From positions 78,577-142,576 of the forward strand of contig VFJQ01000092.1 in the NCBI GenBank assembly GCA_009885995.1: DNA of 64,000 nt. Direction: 5' to 3'. The notes under the pieces were generated by a model. It was not told the DNA's origin and ran no database searches. It was given only the letters and a program-made list of their open reading frames with translations. Made by a program: the position numbers and the translations under genes. Positions 15,001 through 30,000 of the stretch are shown in pieces (position 1 is the stretch's first letter; each line of letters starts with the position of its first letter). Origin of the DNA: Verrucomicrobiota bacterium (lineage in GTDB: Bacteria > Verrucomicrobiota > Verrucomicrobiia > Chthoniobacterales > Chthoniobacteraceae).

Positions 15001-18000
15001 TCGAGGCGAAGGCGGAGGCGACCATCGAGATCGACCTCGCCCGGAAGGTCATCGAGCTCTCGTTCAGCGGCTCGCTCTCGATCATCAAACTCGGCACGGT
15101 CGGCGCGACGGCGGGTCGCTTCATCCTCGACCTGAGCGGCACGACCGGCCCGGCGCCGCAGTTCTGGGGCGTGGCGACGTTGCAGACGGATTTCCAGGAG
15201 CTCGAGCAATTCGGCCTCTACCTGAACGCGGGCGGCACGCTGCAAATCAACACGACCGGCCAGGCGAAGACTGAGACGATCAAGCTGCCGGGCCTCGGGC
15301 CGAATGGCGGGCCGCTGGAGCGCACGTATGTGCTGCCGGGGAATTCATTCTCGCTCGAACTCTTTGGCTCCGCGGTGATCCGGCCACCGGGCGCCAGCAC
15401 GGATCTTTTCCGCCTGCAGGGCCTCTTCTACATGAGGATCACGAACGAACGGTTCGAGGTTTTCGTGGACGCGGAGTTCCCCCTCGCCGGCGTCAAATAC
15501 CACGCAACCGGGCTGCTCGAAATCATCGGCGTTGCGCACCAGGCGGGCGAGATTCCGGGCATCGCGGGCTACTTCAAGCTCAGCGGCTCGAAGAAGGGCC
15601 TCGGCCTGCCGGGCGTGGGCAATCTCTTCAGCGTCGAGGGTTCGGTTTCGGTGATGTTCAACACCACGCTCGCGGACCAGGTCTTCACGTTGCCGGACGC
15701 CTTCCTCCCGCTGATCAAGCCGGGCGACCCGACGAGCATCAGCATCTACGCCTCGCCGCCGGGTCTCGACGGCCAGCCGACGCCGGGTGCGAATCCGAGC
15801 ATCTACCTCACCGTGACGATCCAGGCCGAGGTGGTGATCGCTGAGCTGATCCGGTTGAGCGGCTTCATCCAGATCACCGCAGCGGTCGATCCAGCGGGCG
15901 CAGCGGTGCTGAAAATCACGGGCGCGCTGGGTGGCACCATCCCGGTGCTCGGTGCGGTGTCGGCCACGTTGAATCTCAACGCGTATATCGACACCAACGA
16001 CGAGGCGAACAACGGCGTTGTGGGCCGCATCTACATCACGCTCGTCGCGAACGGCATCCCGGGCGTGCGCTTCGACGGCGAGTTCCTGCTCGAACTGAAC
16101 ACCTTCAGCACCATCCGCGAAGTCGAGACGTTCCAGATCGACCCGGTGACGGGTCGCTTCGTGCGCGACGCAAACAACAAGCTCGTGCCCGGCACCGTGA
16201 TGCTCGACGCCGGGCCGGGCTTCTTGCTGCGGATGCGCGGCACGCTGAACATCGCCGACGTGCTCGTGCTGGATGGGAAGTTCGAGATCATCGCGAACAC
16301 GAGCGAACTCCAGGTGACGGCCGAGGCGACCGCGCAGATCGGGCCGCTCGGTCAAGTGAGAGTCGAGGGCGGCTTCCGCATCGACCGCGATGGGCTCGTG
16401 GCCGGGCTGGAGCTTTCGCTCGACGCAAACTTCGGCGGGGATATCGGCCTGAAATTCTCCGTCGGCGCGACGCTGCACCTGAACACGACGGGCAGCACGA
16501 AGCAGCTCGGCAATCTCACGATCGCGCCCGGCGTGCTCATCGCGATCAGCGGGTCGGTGGAGTTCCTCGGCTTCGCAGAAGGCAACGGCAGCATCACAAT
16601 CTACATTGGTGGCGACGGACTTCGGATCGAGTTCGACGTGTCGATCTACCTCGGCGGCCTGTCCTTCCAGGCGGACGGGCTGGCGGCGGTGTATGCCGAC
16701 GGCCTCGTGCTCGATATCGGCGTGAGTGTGAGTGCGAGCGTGGCGGTGTTTGAGATCGAAGCGGCGGGGCGCCTCCAGCTCAACACCACCGGCGCGGCGC
16801 GCGACGGCGTGCAGCCGGGCTTCTTCCTGGCGCTGAATGGCCACGTCGAGATCCTGAAAATTCTCAAGCTCGACGCGGGCTTCACGATCCGCGTGAACGG
16901 CTTCAACTCGTGGCGCTTCGACTTCCACGCGGACGTGGATCTGTTCGGCTTTGCCGGGTTGCACGTGGACGGCTGGCTCGACTCGACCGGCAGCTTCAGC
17001 GTCACCGTCACGGGCAGCCTCAACATCGGGAACGACTTCTTCGGTATCTCCGGCGGCGTGAACTTCTCGATCACGTCGGTCGTGGAGCAGCGCACCTTTG
17101 GCGATTACTACATCTTCGACCTGCACCTCGGCGGCTACGTGCGGGCCTACATCTTTGGCTTCCCGCTTGGCGTCAGCTTGAACGCGGGCTTCCACGCGGA
17201 AGGCAGCGGCACGATCCCGATCGAGCTCGATCTCTCGGTCGAGATCGACCTGCTGCTCTTCAGCATTACCTACTCGCACACCTTCACGATCGGCTACCTC
17301 GAGCTGCCGAAGCCGGTCTATCTCGCCTCCAGCCCCGGCAACAACACGCAGGTGTGGAATGGCGGCCCGCTCCAGCTCAACACCGGCTCGCGCAACGCGC
17401 TGCGTGGCATCGGCCAGGGCGCGGCCTCGGAGAGTTATCTCATCGAGCATCTCGGCGGCACGGCGGGGGACGAGACGATCAAGATCACCACGATGGGCCG
17501 CAGCAATATCTTCGAGCATGTGAGCATGATCGAGGGATTCGGCGCGACGGGTGATGACGACTTCGTCATCGGCTCGGGCGTGCTTTCGCCGCTGACGATC
17601 AACGGGCTCGGCGGCAATGACGTGATCACCTATTCGGGTGGCGGCGTGGCGACGCTCAACGGCGGTGCCGACAACGACGTGATCCAGATCTACGGCAGCT
17701 CGCCGAGCGTGACCGTCAATGGCGGCGGCGGGAATGACTACATCTTCCAGCGTGGCACCGGGATACTCACCGCGTATGGCGGTGATGGGAACGACCAGAT
17801 CGAAGGCGGCGCGGCCGCGGACGAACTGCACGGCGACGCGGGGAACGATACGCTCGTCGGCAATGGGGGCGCGGACATCTTCTACGGCGGCGCGGGCGAC
17901 GATGTCTTCCGTGTCGGGCTGACTGGCGCGGGCAGTGAAGTGCGCGCGGCCCTCGATGGCACGGACAACGGGCCGGACAGCGACACGCTGCAATTCACCG

Positions 18001-21000
18001 CGAGCACGGCGGCGGACAGCATCACCGTGAGCAAGAGCAACGTGAACCAGTTCACGGTCTCCACGAGTGCGGCGTCGAACTTCATCGCGAATCGCGTCGA
18101 GAGCCTGAACGTGAACGCAGGCACGGGTGGCGATACCATCATGGTGGAGAGCCTCATCGGCGCGGGTGTGAATCGCGTGAACATCGACTTCGGCCGGCAG
18201 GCTTCGCGGCAGGGTGTGACGGTCACGACGCTGAACGACAACGGAACGCCGGGGAATACCGCGGACGATCAGACGATCGAGGAGCCGAACTTCGTCTTCT
18301 CCGATGATCGGGCGGCGGACACGCTGACGATCCTGGGCGACGACGGCGTGAACGACGAGTTCAAGCTCACGAGCGGAGACGGCGGCATCGACGTGGTGCG
18401 GCAGGGCTTCTACACCGTCACCGCGGCGAACAGCGTGCGCGGCGAACTCGACACGCTGAAGGTCGAGTCGGGCGAAGGGAATGACCGCATCAGCGCGAGC
18501 GGCGTGACGGTGGACAAGGCGATCCTGATCCTCAACGCGGGCGTCGGAAACGATGAGCTGACCGGCTCGCCGTTCGCCGACACGCTGAACAGCGGCGAAG
18601 GCGACGACCGCGTGACCGGCGGCGAAGGCCGCGACACGTTCATCGACGCGAGCGGCGACGACACACTCGTGGAGAAGCAGGACAAGGATCTCGGGCTGTT
18701 CGGCAACTATATCGTGATCGGCAAAATCGTCGGCGACGGGCGCGTCACGGTCATCACCTCGACGCACTACACGGCGAATGAAGTGCAGCTCCTCTCGGTC
18801 ACGCCGGGTGCGGCGGCGTTCCGGCTCACGTTCAACAACGTCCAGACCACGGTGGACATCTCCGCCAGCTCAACGGCGGCGCAGGTGCGCACGGCCTTGC
18901 TCACAATCCCCGAGATCCTCGACGTGAACGTGACGGGAAGCGGCACGCCGGAGGATCCGTGGAAGGTGCAATTCCTCCGCATCAGCGCGGCGGTGCAGGG
19001 CATCCCTGAACTGGAAGGGCCGGTCGAGAGCGTGTCCGTCGCGTCGAAGACGATCCGCACGATGCACATCGTGCAGCGGATCACGCACAACGCGACGGCG
19101 GGCACCTTCACTCTCGGCTACGCGGGCGCGACGACCGTGCCGCTGGCGTGGGATGCGAACCAGTCCGCCGTGCAAACCGCGCTGCGCAATATCGCGGGCA
19201 CAAACCTCAGCGTTGTCGGCAGCGCGGGGAACTGGGTCGTGACGTTCACGCCGACCGGCGACGTCTTCAATCTCCCGCAGATCACCGCCGACAGCTCGAA
19301 GATGGTCGGCGGCGGTGTGTTCTTCAAAGCGAACAACCTCGACGAGCAGGCCGAGGAAGCGCGGCTCAGGAACGCCGAAGATCCCGAATACCTTGCGCTC
19401 GGCGCGCCGGTGAGCTTCGCGTTGCGCGATGGCGGAGATACGTGGAACGGCGCGAGCATCGTCGAGAGCACGCTGAACCCGGGGAACAACGCGCGCATCT
19501 TCGAGCACGCGGAACTCGTCGGCGGCGCGGGGAACAACATCATGGTCGTGAACGACGTGGACGGCATCGTGCGCGTCGGCGTCACCACGATCAATGTCAC
19601 GCCCTTCACCGGCACGGTGACGCTCGACAACCGGGGCAACGCGATCGGCGCCGAGGGCGGGCTGAACGAATACTACATCCTCAACCTCACTGGCTCGAAC
19701 TCCGCGCGCATCACCATCGACGACAGCGGCGGCACATCGGGCCGCGACGAACTGGTCGTGAATGGCACGAACGGGCCGGACCAGGTGACGCTCGATGCCT
19801 TCGGCGTCGACGCGGCGCGGGTCGGCACGATCACCGTCGGCGACCGCACGAAAGCGATCAGCGACATCGTCAGCTTCCGCGAGGTGGACATCGTGAAGGT
19901 GAACGGGCTCGCGGGCGCGGACGCCTTCCTCTCGAACGACACGGTCGTCTATACCGTCATCGACATGGGCTCGGGCGACGACGACATCGCGATCGCGACC
20001 GTGCCGCTCAAACCGGACACCGGGAACCGCACGCTCGAATTCCCCGACGGCGTGCCGGTGGTGGACACGGAGAATTTGACCAACGGCAACAGCGCGCCGC
20101 TCACGATCCTCGGCGGCGACCAGAACGACCGCTTCGAGGTGAACCACAATCGCGCGAAGCTCTACCTCGACGGCGGGAATGGGAACGATCGCTTCCTGCT
20201 CAAGACCTTCCTCGTGCTGCGCGAAAACGCCGAGGACGAGAACGAGATTACGAACCTCACGACGCTCTTCGGCGGCGCGGGCGAGAACCGCTACGACTAC
20301 CTGCAAAACGCGCCGGTGAAGATCAACGGCGGCGCGGGCATCGACACGATCGTCATCGTCGGCACGCCGATCGGTGACACCTTCATCGTCACCGACACCT
20401 ACATCGCGGGCGCAGGGCGGATCGTGAACTTCACGAACATCGAGGCCATCGAGGTCGATGGCGGCGGCGGTGCGGACAACATCTACGTGCTCGCGACGAG
20501 CCCGCTCTTCGAGACCACGCTGGTCGGCGGCAGCGGCGACGACACGATCCACATCGGCGGCGAACCGCCGACGCTCGTCTTCGATCCGCCGTCCTTCGAG
20601 TATCAGCCGCCGGCCTTCCGCATCCAGCTCCCGCCGGACGTGGAATACTCGGCGCGGAACGACAACCTGAACGGGCTGACCTTCCGCGTGAATGTATTTG
20701 GCGCCATCTTCAGCGGCCAGACGAAGGAGTCGCTCGCGGCGGATTTCGTGGCGAGCTACGTGAACGTGCTCAAGGCCGCGGTGAGCCTCGCCTTCCCGCT
20801 GGTCCGCTTCGACGCGAACAACGCGAACGTGCTGACCTACACGCCGGGGCTCGTGCAATCGCGGCTCGTGTTCGGCTCGTTCTTCGTCTTCGACGCGCAG
20901 CTCGAGATCACGATCCCCGACCTCGCCTTCCACTACGAGGTCGGCAAGCTCGTGCCGCGCGAGCAGGTGGTGCAACCGGCGAAGGTGACGGTCGATCCGC

Positions 21001-24000
21001 CGCCGTTCGCGTTTAAGGCGAACGGGGTCTTCAATGTGTCGCGCATCCGCGGGCGGCTCATCGTGGTGGGCGGCGATCAGTTCGAGACGGCGGGCGACCG
21101 ACTGGTGATCCACAACCAGGACGGCGTCTCCGCCGCGGGCCAGATCCGCGTGCGTGCCGGCGTGCCGAGGATGATCCAGATCGGCGAGACGAAGGACGGC
21201 ACGCCGATCTTCGCGCAGGATCGCGACGAGACGGGCAAGCTGCTCTTCGACGAATACCAGAGCGTCGAGGGCATCGGCCTCGCATCGGGCCTCGGCGCGA
21301 ATGGGCTGCCGTTCTTCGGCATCGACGCGCAGGGCTTTGAGACGCTGGAACTGCGGCTTGCGGGTGGGAACGACAACTTCACCGTCGTCCGCACCTACGC
21401 GGCCACGGAGAGCAAGGCAGGCCAGAATGTCGTGCTCGATGGCGGCGCGGGGAACGACACCTTCAACCTCGGCCAGATCGGCGGCCCGGCGTTCGTCCTC
21501 GGCGGCGCGGGCGACGATACGGTGAACGTGCGCGACGCGCTCACGCAGAAGGTGTGGACGAGCACGCCGGGCGTGTCGTTCACGCTGAGCTTCGCCGGCC
21601 AGTCGGCGACGATCCCGGCGAACGCCACCGCCGACGACGTGAAGACCGCGCTCGCCGCGCTCCCGAACGTGCCGGATCAAAACGGCATCGACGTGACCGG
21701 CACAGGCACGCTCGCCGATCCGTGGGTCGTGACTTTCCTGAGCTACTCCAGCTCGGTGATGGGCACGCCGATCCTCACGAGCACGAGCGCGGATGTGACG
21801 ATCAAGGCGGGCACGCTGCTGAATATCGCGGGTCGTGTGTTCTTCGACGGCGACGCGCACATCAACGAGACCGTCGTGAACGTGGCGACGGCGAATCCCG
21901 ACTTCACCGAGCTGCTGCGGAACGCGCCGCTCGTCTATGTGAACACCGTGCCGCCGGGCGCCGGGCAGTATGCGGCGGCGTATAAGCAACCGATCGTCTT
22001 CGACCAGGGCGGCAAGATCGCGGCCTACGTCGTGGTGCTCGATAAGCGCGGCAACATCATCGAGGACCTCGTGCAGCTCGTGGAGAACCCGACGCTGCCC
22101 TTCAACGCCACGACCAACCGCAAGCTCTACTACGACAACGCCGGGATGCAGACGACGACGGTGACCGCGAACCCGGTGCTACTGCCGGTGCCGCGCGTCG
22201 TGCCGGTGATCGTGACTCGCGTGACGGATCTCATCGAGAGCACGGCGGGCTTTGACACGCTGAACCTCGACAACAGCGGCGACGCCACGGCGGACACGGT
22301 GGTCTTCGACACCTACCTGCGGGCGGTGGACAAGATCGTCGGCGGCCGCGCGGCGACGCATGGCGGCGACAGATACTTCGTCGCGGCGGGGACCACGACG
22401 CCGTTCACCTTCACTCTGCGGGCGGGCACGACGCTGAACGACGTGCATTTCCAAGTCGTGATCGACGGCGTGACACGCGGGCTGTTCCCGAGCGAGTTCA
22501 CCTACGACTCGAGCGCGCGGACGGTCACGGTCGCGGCGTCGGTCTTCAGCGGCTCGACCCTCTTCAGCGTCGTGGAGGCGAGCTACATCAATTATTACCT
22601 CATCGCCGACGGGCAGTATTACTTCGGCGGCGAGCCGGTGATCGATCCGTTCACGGGTGAGACGCTGCGGTTCGCGGGTGGCGAGATCGTGCTCGATGTC
22701 TATACGCGCGCGCCGCTCACCAATGCGGTGGGCGACTTTGTGCGGCACGGGGCGGGCGATGTGGTCACTCACTTCTACGGCGAGCGCGTGGTGCAGTCGG
22801 CGGGGACGCTGGTGCGCTACCTCGGCGGGGAATTCACCTACGACGAGAACGGCCTGCTCGTGACGAACCCGCCGAACCGCGAGAGCTACAAGACGATCAA
22901 CCTCAGCGGCAACGTGACGGTCGATCTCTCGACCGACATCACCACGCGGGAAGCCATCTCGGTGTCGGTGGTGCAGACGAACGGCACGCGCGTCGCGCTC
23001 ACGTCGGGGCAGTTCACGGTCGATCTCGCGACGAACAAGGTGACAGTGATCCCGGTCTTCGGCGCGGGCGTGCGGCTGGACATCGACATCGTGAGCCCCT
23101 TCCTCCATCAGGCCGGGCAAGTGGCGATCCAGAACCGCGGCGTGCGCGTGACCGAGGCATTCAACGAGGTCTTCAAATACGACACGCTCGGCGCGAACGT
23201 GACGCTGCCGCTCGTGACCGCCGGGCTCGCCGTGCGCGACATCGTGTCGGTCGTGGTGACCAATGACGCGGGCACCTTCAACCTAGCCCGCGACGAGATC
23301 GTCAGCATCGGCGCTGGCGGGCTGCTGCTGAACGTGGCGCAGGAGCATCAGTCCACCACGAAGGTGACGGTGAAGGTGACGCTCTCGAAGGTGTTCGCGT
23401 GGAGTGCGGGCGGCGTCTTCGACCTGAGCGGCTTCCGCAACCTGCTGGCGGGCGATCAGGTGATCGCGACGATCACCGACGGGACGAACATCTACAACGC
23501 GACCGTTGGCGTCGCGGGCAACGTGGCGACGGTGACGCCGGTGGGCGCGCCGGGCGTAGGGGCGACGGTGCGCTTCTCGGTCGTGGTGCAAGGCGTGCAT
23601 CGTGCGGGCGACGGGATCTTCTACGACGGGCGCGAGGCCGTGGTGAATGGGCAGCCGATCGTGACGAAGGACGGCGGGCAGTGGGTCTTCACGCTCGACG
23701 CGGATGGCAACCCGAAGATTTACACCGCCGACACGCTCACCGCCGCGGCTCCGGAGGGCAAGACGGCGGACGTGTTCGAGGACTCAGCGTTGGTTCACAG
23801 GATCGTCTTCGGCGGAGCCGTGAAGGCGGGCGACACATGGTCGGTCACGCTGAACGGTAGCAAGATCGAGATCAAAGTCGCCGCGGACCAGACGCTCGCG
23901 GAACTGGCGACGGCCTTTGCCGCGCAACTCGACGCGGTGAAAGGCTACGAGGCGACGGCGAGTGGCGGAGTGGTGACGCTGACGAAGGCGCAGGTCTTCC

Positions 24001-27000
24001 ACGCGCGCGGCGAGCCGGTGTATGAATTCGTCGACGGGAAGTTCGTGCCGGACACCTACGACGTGGACGGCGCGGAGGCTTACTACCTCGGCAATGAGCC
24101 GCTGACCTACATCGGCGGCGAGCCGGTGTCTTACTACGCGACGGATAAGGTGCAGGAGTTCCAGGCTCAGCAACGCGTGGACGGCACGCTCGCGCCGGAG
24201 ACGGCGCAGTTCGACTTCACGCTGGTGGAAAACCTCAGCGTCTCGCTCGGCCAGGGAGTGGACCGCGTGACGGTGATGCCCGGGCTCCAGCCGATCGTGG
24301 GGCTGCTTGCGAACCCGGTCGCCTTCACCGGCACGACGACGATCAACACCGGCGCGAGCGCGGACATCATCGACGTGCGCCGTATCCAAGGGGCGACCTT
24401 CCTTAATACCGGTGCGAGCGAAGACATCATCAACGTCGGCACGCAGGCCGGGCTGAACAACAACCACCTCGGCACGCTGAACGAGATTGCCGGTGTGCTC
24501 ACCGTGAGCGGCGAGGATTCGCTGAACGATACGATCAACCTCGATGACACTGCGGACACGACGGACAACATCGCGTTCATCACGGGCTCGACGGTCGTCG
24601 GGCCGTTCGGCGCGGGTGGACGGCTGAATTACTTCACGACCGAGACGCTGAACATCGACCTCGGCAGCGGCAGCGATTCCGTGACGATCGGCAGCGGCGC
24701 GGAGGACTCGAACCCGGCGCTCGCGAGCACGCTGAACGCCTTCCCCGCGCGCATCGATGTGCTCGGCAACGGCGGCGCCGACGCGATCCGTATCTACGAC
24801 AGCGGTGATACGATCACGAACAACGGCGAGTTGCACGCGACCCAGGTCACGGGCTTCGGCATGGATCAAGGCATCGGCTACCTCGGCTTCGAGATCCTGA
24901 ACCTCTATCTCGGCACTGGCGCGGATCGCCTCTACGTGGCTTCGACGCACACGGGCAGCGTGGTGATCGACTCGGGCAGCGAGACGGCGGTCGCGAACGC
25001 CTTCACCGACACCATCAACATCGACACGATCTCCGGCGAGACGACCGTGCGCACGCAGGGCGGCAACGACCGCATCCGCGTGAACTTCAACCGTGATGGG
25101 CGCCAGACCTTCCTCGATGGGATCAATGCCACGCTGAATCTCGAAGGGGGCGCGAACGACGATCTCTACGAAGTCGGCCTCTCGGGCATGGGCGCGGCGC
25201 TCATCAATATCTTCGACACCGCGGCCGGCACGGCGAATGACGCGCTGCGCATCTACGGCACGAACAACGACGACTTCTTCCTCTTCCGCCCGCACGTCAT
25301 CGCGGCGATCCAGGTCGATGCGAACCGCCTGCCGGTCGCGGGCGGCTTCATTGAGCGCGTGAATTACTTCGGCATCTTCGGCGGCCAGGTGCAGGTCTTC
25401 GGGCGCGACGGCAACGACACGTTTGTCTTCGACGACACGAGCTCACCGCTCGCGGTGTTCGGCGACGCGGGTGACGACGTGTTCCAGGTCGGCCAGATCT
25501 TCAAGTCGCCGCGCGATCTCACGAATCCGTTCAACGGCCTCGGCATCGAGGACACCTTCCCGACGACGCCGGTGACGAAGGGCTACCTCAGCAACGGCAT
25601 CAGCCTCCCAGCCTCGCTCTTCGGCGGCACGGGCCGGGATAGCTTCACCGTCTATCACAATCTCCAGCCGCTGCTGCTCGCGGGTGAGGAAGACGACGAC
25701 ATATTCCAGGTGCGCGCGTTCGTGAAGATCGACCCGAACGATACGAAGGCGCCATTCACGACTATCAATGGCGGGCAGGGCGCGGACTTCATCGCCTACA
25801 CCGTGAATGCGCCGGTGCGGACCGAGGGCGGCGATGGCTTCGACACGCTGACGATCGTCGGCTCGGAGTTTGGCGACGAGTTCGTGATCACGGACAAGGG
25901 CATCTTCGGCGCGGGCCTGTTCGTCACGTATTCGACGATCGAACGGCTCGTGATCGATGCGCTGGAGGGGAATGACCGCTTCTACATCGTGAGCACGCCG
26001 GAATCCGTCGTGGTCGAAGTGGTCGGCGGGCTGGGCAGCGACACCTTCAATATCGGCGGCGGCAACAACGGCCTGCCAATCACCGTGACGAGCAAGAGCC
26101 TCGAAGGGCACAGCGGCCTGATCGACCACAGCATCCTCGGGCTCGACACGAATTTCACGAACGTCTTCCTGCCCGGCCTCTCGACGAAGGTGGGCGACAA
26201 GGATGCGCCGGGCGTGTCGATCTCGATGGCGAATCCGATCCGCGTCTTCGAGTCGGCGAGCGCGAGCACGGACCTCGTGAGCCGCTTCTACAGCGTGGTG
26301 CTCACGCGGTCGCCGGAGGAACCCGTGCGCATTGCCGCCACGCCGTCGCCGCTTACCGAGGCCGAGAAGAGCGCGGGCGGGAAGGGGATCCAGCTCGGCG
26401 TCTATGACCCGGCGAATCCCGGCGCGACGATCTTCAGCGCAGCGGGCAGGACGCTCTCGTTCGACCGGGACAACTGGTTCATCCCGCAGATCATCGAGGT
26501 GCGGGCCGACGACGACCTCCTCGCGGAAGGCCGGCGCTCGATCAACATCCTGCACACGGTGACCCAGGGCGGCAGCCAGGATGATGGCGGCGGTTACGAC
26601 CGGCTGGCCGTGGCGAGCGTGATCGCGGAGGTGATCGACGACGACGCGGCGGACGTGCTCATCGCGAAGACGGGCAGCGACACCTTCGTGCTCGAGGACG
26701 GCACGGCGACGAGCACGCTCGACCGCGACACTTACACCATCGTGCTCACGAAGCAGCCGCTGCCCGGGACGAGCGTGCGGATCAATCTCGCCACCGATGG
26801 GGAGTCGAACATCTCGGGCAGCAGGACGGCGGAGCTGACGTTTACGGACACGGACTGGTTCACGCCGAAGACGGTGACGGTCTTCGCCGAGCACGACGAC
26901 ACGCCCGAGGGCACGCACTACTCGCGCATCACGCACACGATCAATCCGCTCGACGTGACGAACTATCTCGGCCTCAGCGCGGCCGACGTGCTGAACGGCC

Positions 27001-30000
27001 TCGCGGCCAAGGTGCGCGGAGACATCGATGCGGACTTCCTCGCGACGGTCCTGGGCAGCGAGATCGTGATCCGCAACGACATCGCCTTCACCGCCACGCC
27101 GGGTGCGCAGGCCGCGGCGATCACGGGCACTTTCGCATTCACCTCGGCGCGCGTGCAGCTCGCGCTGGTGGGTGGCGCGGCGATCGCTCCGGGCCAGGTG
27201 TGGTCGGTGCGGCTGAATGGCGTGCTCTACAGCTACCAGGCGCAGCCCGGCCAGACGACGCTTGCGGAGATCGCCGCGGGCCTCGTCACAGCCATCGCGC
27301 CGAATACGCAGAGCGCCTACTCGGCGAGCGTGGTGGGGATCGATTCGCTGACCATCGCCGAGCGCGGCGGCGCGGCCTTCACCCTCGTCATCAGCGCAGC
27401 GCCGGCAGGCGTCGCGGTGCTCACCGAAGGCGACGGCGGCAGCGTGGTCGAGGCGAGCAGCACGCGCAGCACGACGCACTACTCGGAGGCGCGAGTCACC
27501 CTCACCGGCACCGATGCGATCGCGCTGGCGGAGAAGTGGGAAGTGCTGCTGAACGGCACGATCTACCGCTACACGGCGGGCTCGAATGGCGAGACCATCC
27601 TGCTCACTCCGCTCGACGTGCGCATCGCCGACGACGACGTGCCGGGCCTCATCGTCATCGAGACGAGCGGCGGCACGAATGTGATCGAGCCGACGGACCT
27701 CGTCTCACTCGGCACGGGCTTCGTCACGACCTTCCAGTCGAACAGCATGAACGTGATCCAGTTCATCGGCGACTTCGGTTCGTCGGTGCTGAATGAAGTG
27801 CCGACGCACACTGGCTTCCTCTCCGCGCAAAACATCGACCTGGGCCGCTGGGGTAAGGGCTCGAACCCCGACATCGGCTCCGCGCAGACCATCCCGCACC
27901 TCACGGTCAAAGCCACGGCCACGGGCGGCGAGAGCGAGTTCTACCGCTTCGAGATCACGCCGCCGATGCTCGCCAACCCGACGAATGCGGTGGCCGGCCA
28001 CGTGCGGGCGACCTTCGATCTGGATCACGGTTATGAGGCGTTCGACTCGGTCTTCTGGCGGAACCGCATCAAGCTCTACAACCAGGACAAGCAGCTCGTC
28101 GCGGCGGGCTACGGCTACTCGCCGCCATACTTCGGCGCGGGCGGCAGCAGCACGTGGTTCGACGACTTCCTCACGTTCGATTTCACCACGCCGGGCACCT
28201 ACTACATCGAGGTCGAAAACTACGTCTTCAGCAGCCAGGCGGTGATGGTGGATTACGACCTGCAATTCTCCATCGAGGGCCATCCGGTGGATAGCTTCGT
28301 CTTCGCAGTCCAGCCCGTGCCGGAAGACGAGGACGGCAACAACGACCTCGGCAACTCGCAGAGCGTCGATCCGGCGCTGATCACCGATCCCGCGACCAAC
28401 TGGTTCGTCTTCTTCGACCCGAATGTCGGCAACCGCCACCTCGTTGGCGGCACGATCGACTTCACCACGCCGTATGTGCGCATCACGGGCGCGGGCGATG
28501 GGTCGTTCGACGTGTATTCGTTCAGCATCACGCCCGAGATGCTGATCCCGCCGAATGCGGGCATCATCCCCGACCCCGGCACGAACACGGTGAAGGATCT
28601 CCTGAACCCGCCGAGCCCGGCGCTGACGCCATACTTCACGAGCGTCTCGCTGGCGCTGACTGGCACGGTGCGCACGGGCGATGTGTGGCAGATCAATGTG
28701 CGCTATCGGAACTACAGCTACACCGCGCAGCCCGGCGACACGCTGCTCATGGTGGCCGAGGGCCTCGCGGCTGAGCTGCGCAAGGAGCTGCGCACGGATG
28801 GTTATAACCCGGCGCAACGCTACACCGCCACCGCGGCTGATCTCGCGGCCACGGTCACGCTTACGATCTCGGACCCGAGCGGCTTCAACCTCGGCACGAC
28901 GACGCTGAGGGATCTCTCGCAGCGCATCACCGCCGCGGGCATGGTGACGCGCTCGACGGAGGCGCGCACGACCGGCGGCGTGGCGATCAACTTCCTCTCC
29001 GGCGCGAGCGTGGAGCTGGTGAATAGCGGCGTGCTCGTGAACCCGGTGAAGGACAAGCAGACCTACACGCTGACGCTCGGCGGCACGCTGGCGTATCAGG
29101 CCATCGCGACCGCGACCGATACGCTCACGACCATCGCCACGAAGCTCGCAGCGGCGGTGAATCTGATGACCATGACCGACGGCTACACCGCCACGCCGAG
29201 CGGCACGACGGTCACGATCACGCGCACGGATTCGGCGACCTTCGGCGTGAAGCTCTCCGTGACCGGGGCGGACCCGGAAGTGGCGGGCATCATCCGCGGC
29301 TCGCCGGAAAGCGCGCAGCTCGACGTCATCAACTGGAGCGTGGTCAACTTCACCCCGAGCGGCACGGTGCGCGCAGGTGAGACGTGGCGCGTGACGATCG
29401 GTGGCACGCCTTACGACTTCGTGGCCGGCACGGCGGGCGCGAATAGCGCGCTGACCATCCCGGCGGTGCTCGCGGGCTTGGTCGCAGTAATCCCGGCGGC
29501 TTACTCGCCGACGATCGTGGGCGGTGCGCTCATGCTCAGCAACAGCACGGCTTTCGGTGCGACGATCCAGGTGCGCGCGGCGGGTTCGGAATCGACGATC
29601 AACAACAACCCGACCACGCTCGAGAGTCGGCGCATCACGCTCGCGGGGCCGGCCTTCGGCGGGGAAACGTGGGCGATCACCGTGACGGTCGGCGGCTCAC
29701 CGACGACGAAGACTTACCCCGTGCCCGGCACCGGCACGGTCGGGGTGGATACCATCGCGTTCGCGCTCGCGGCGGACTTGAACACGATCACGAACTTCCG
29801 CGCGATCGCGGATGGGAATTCGATCACGCTCGTGAACCTGAACGACGACGCTTTCACCACCACGCTGACGGTGACGCCCGCGGGCACGGCGACGGTGGAC
29901 GGCACGACCGAGGCGCGCTTCCTCACGCTCAGCGGCACGGTGGGCGTGGGCAATGAGTGGACCGTCACGCTGCGCGACGGCACGACGAATGTGACGGTGA

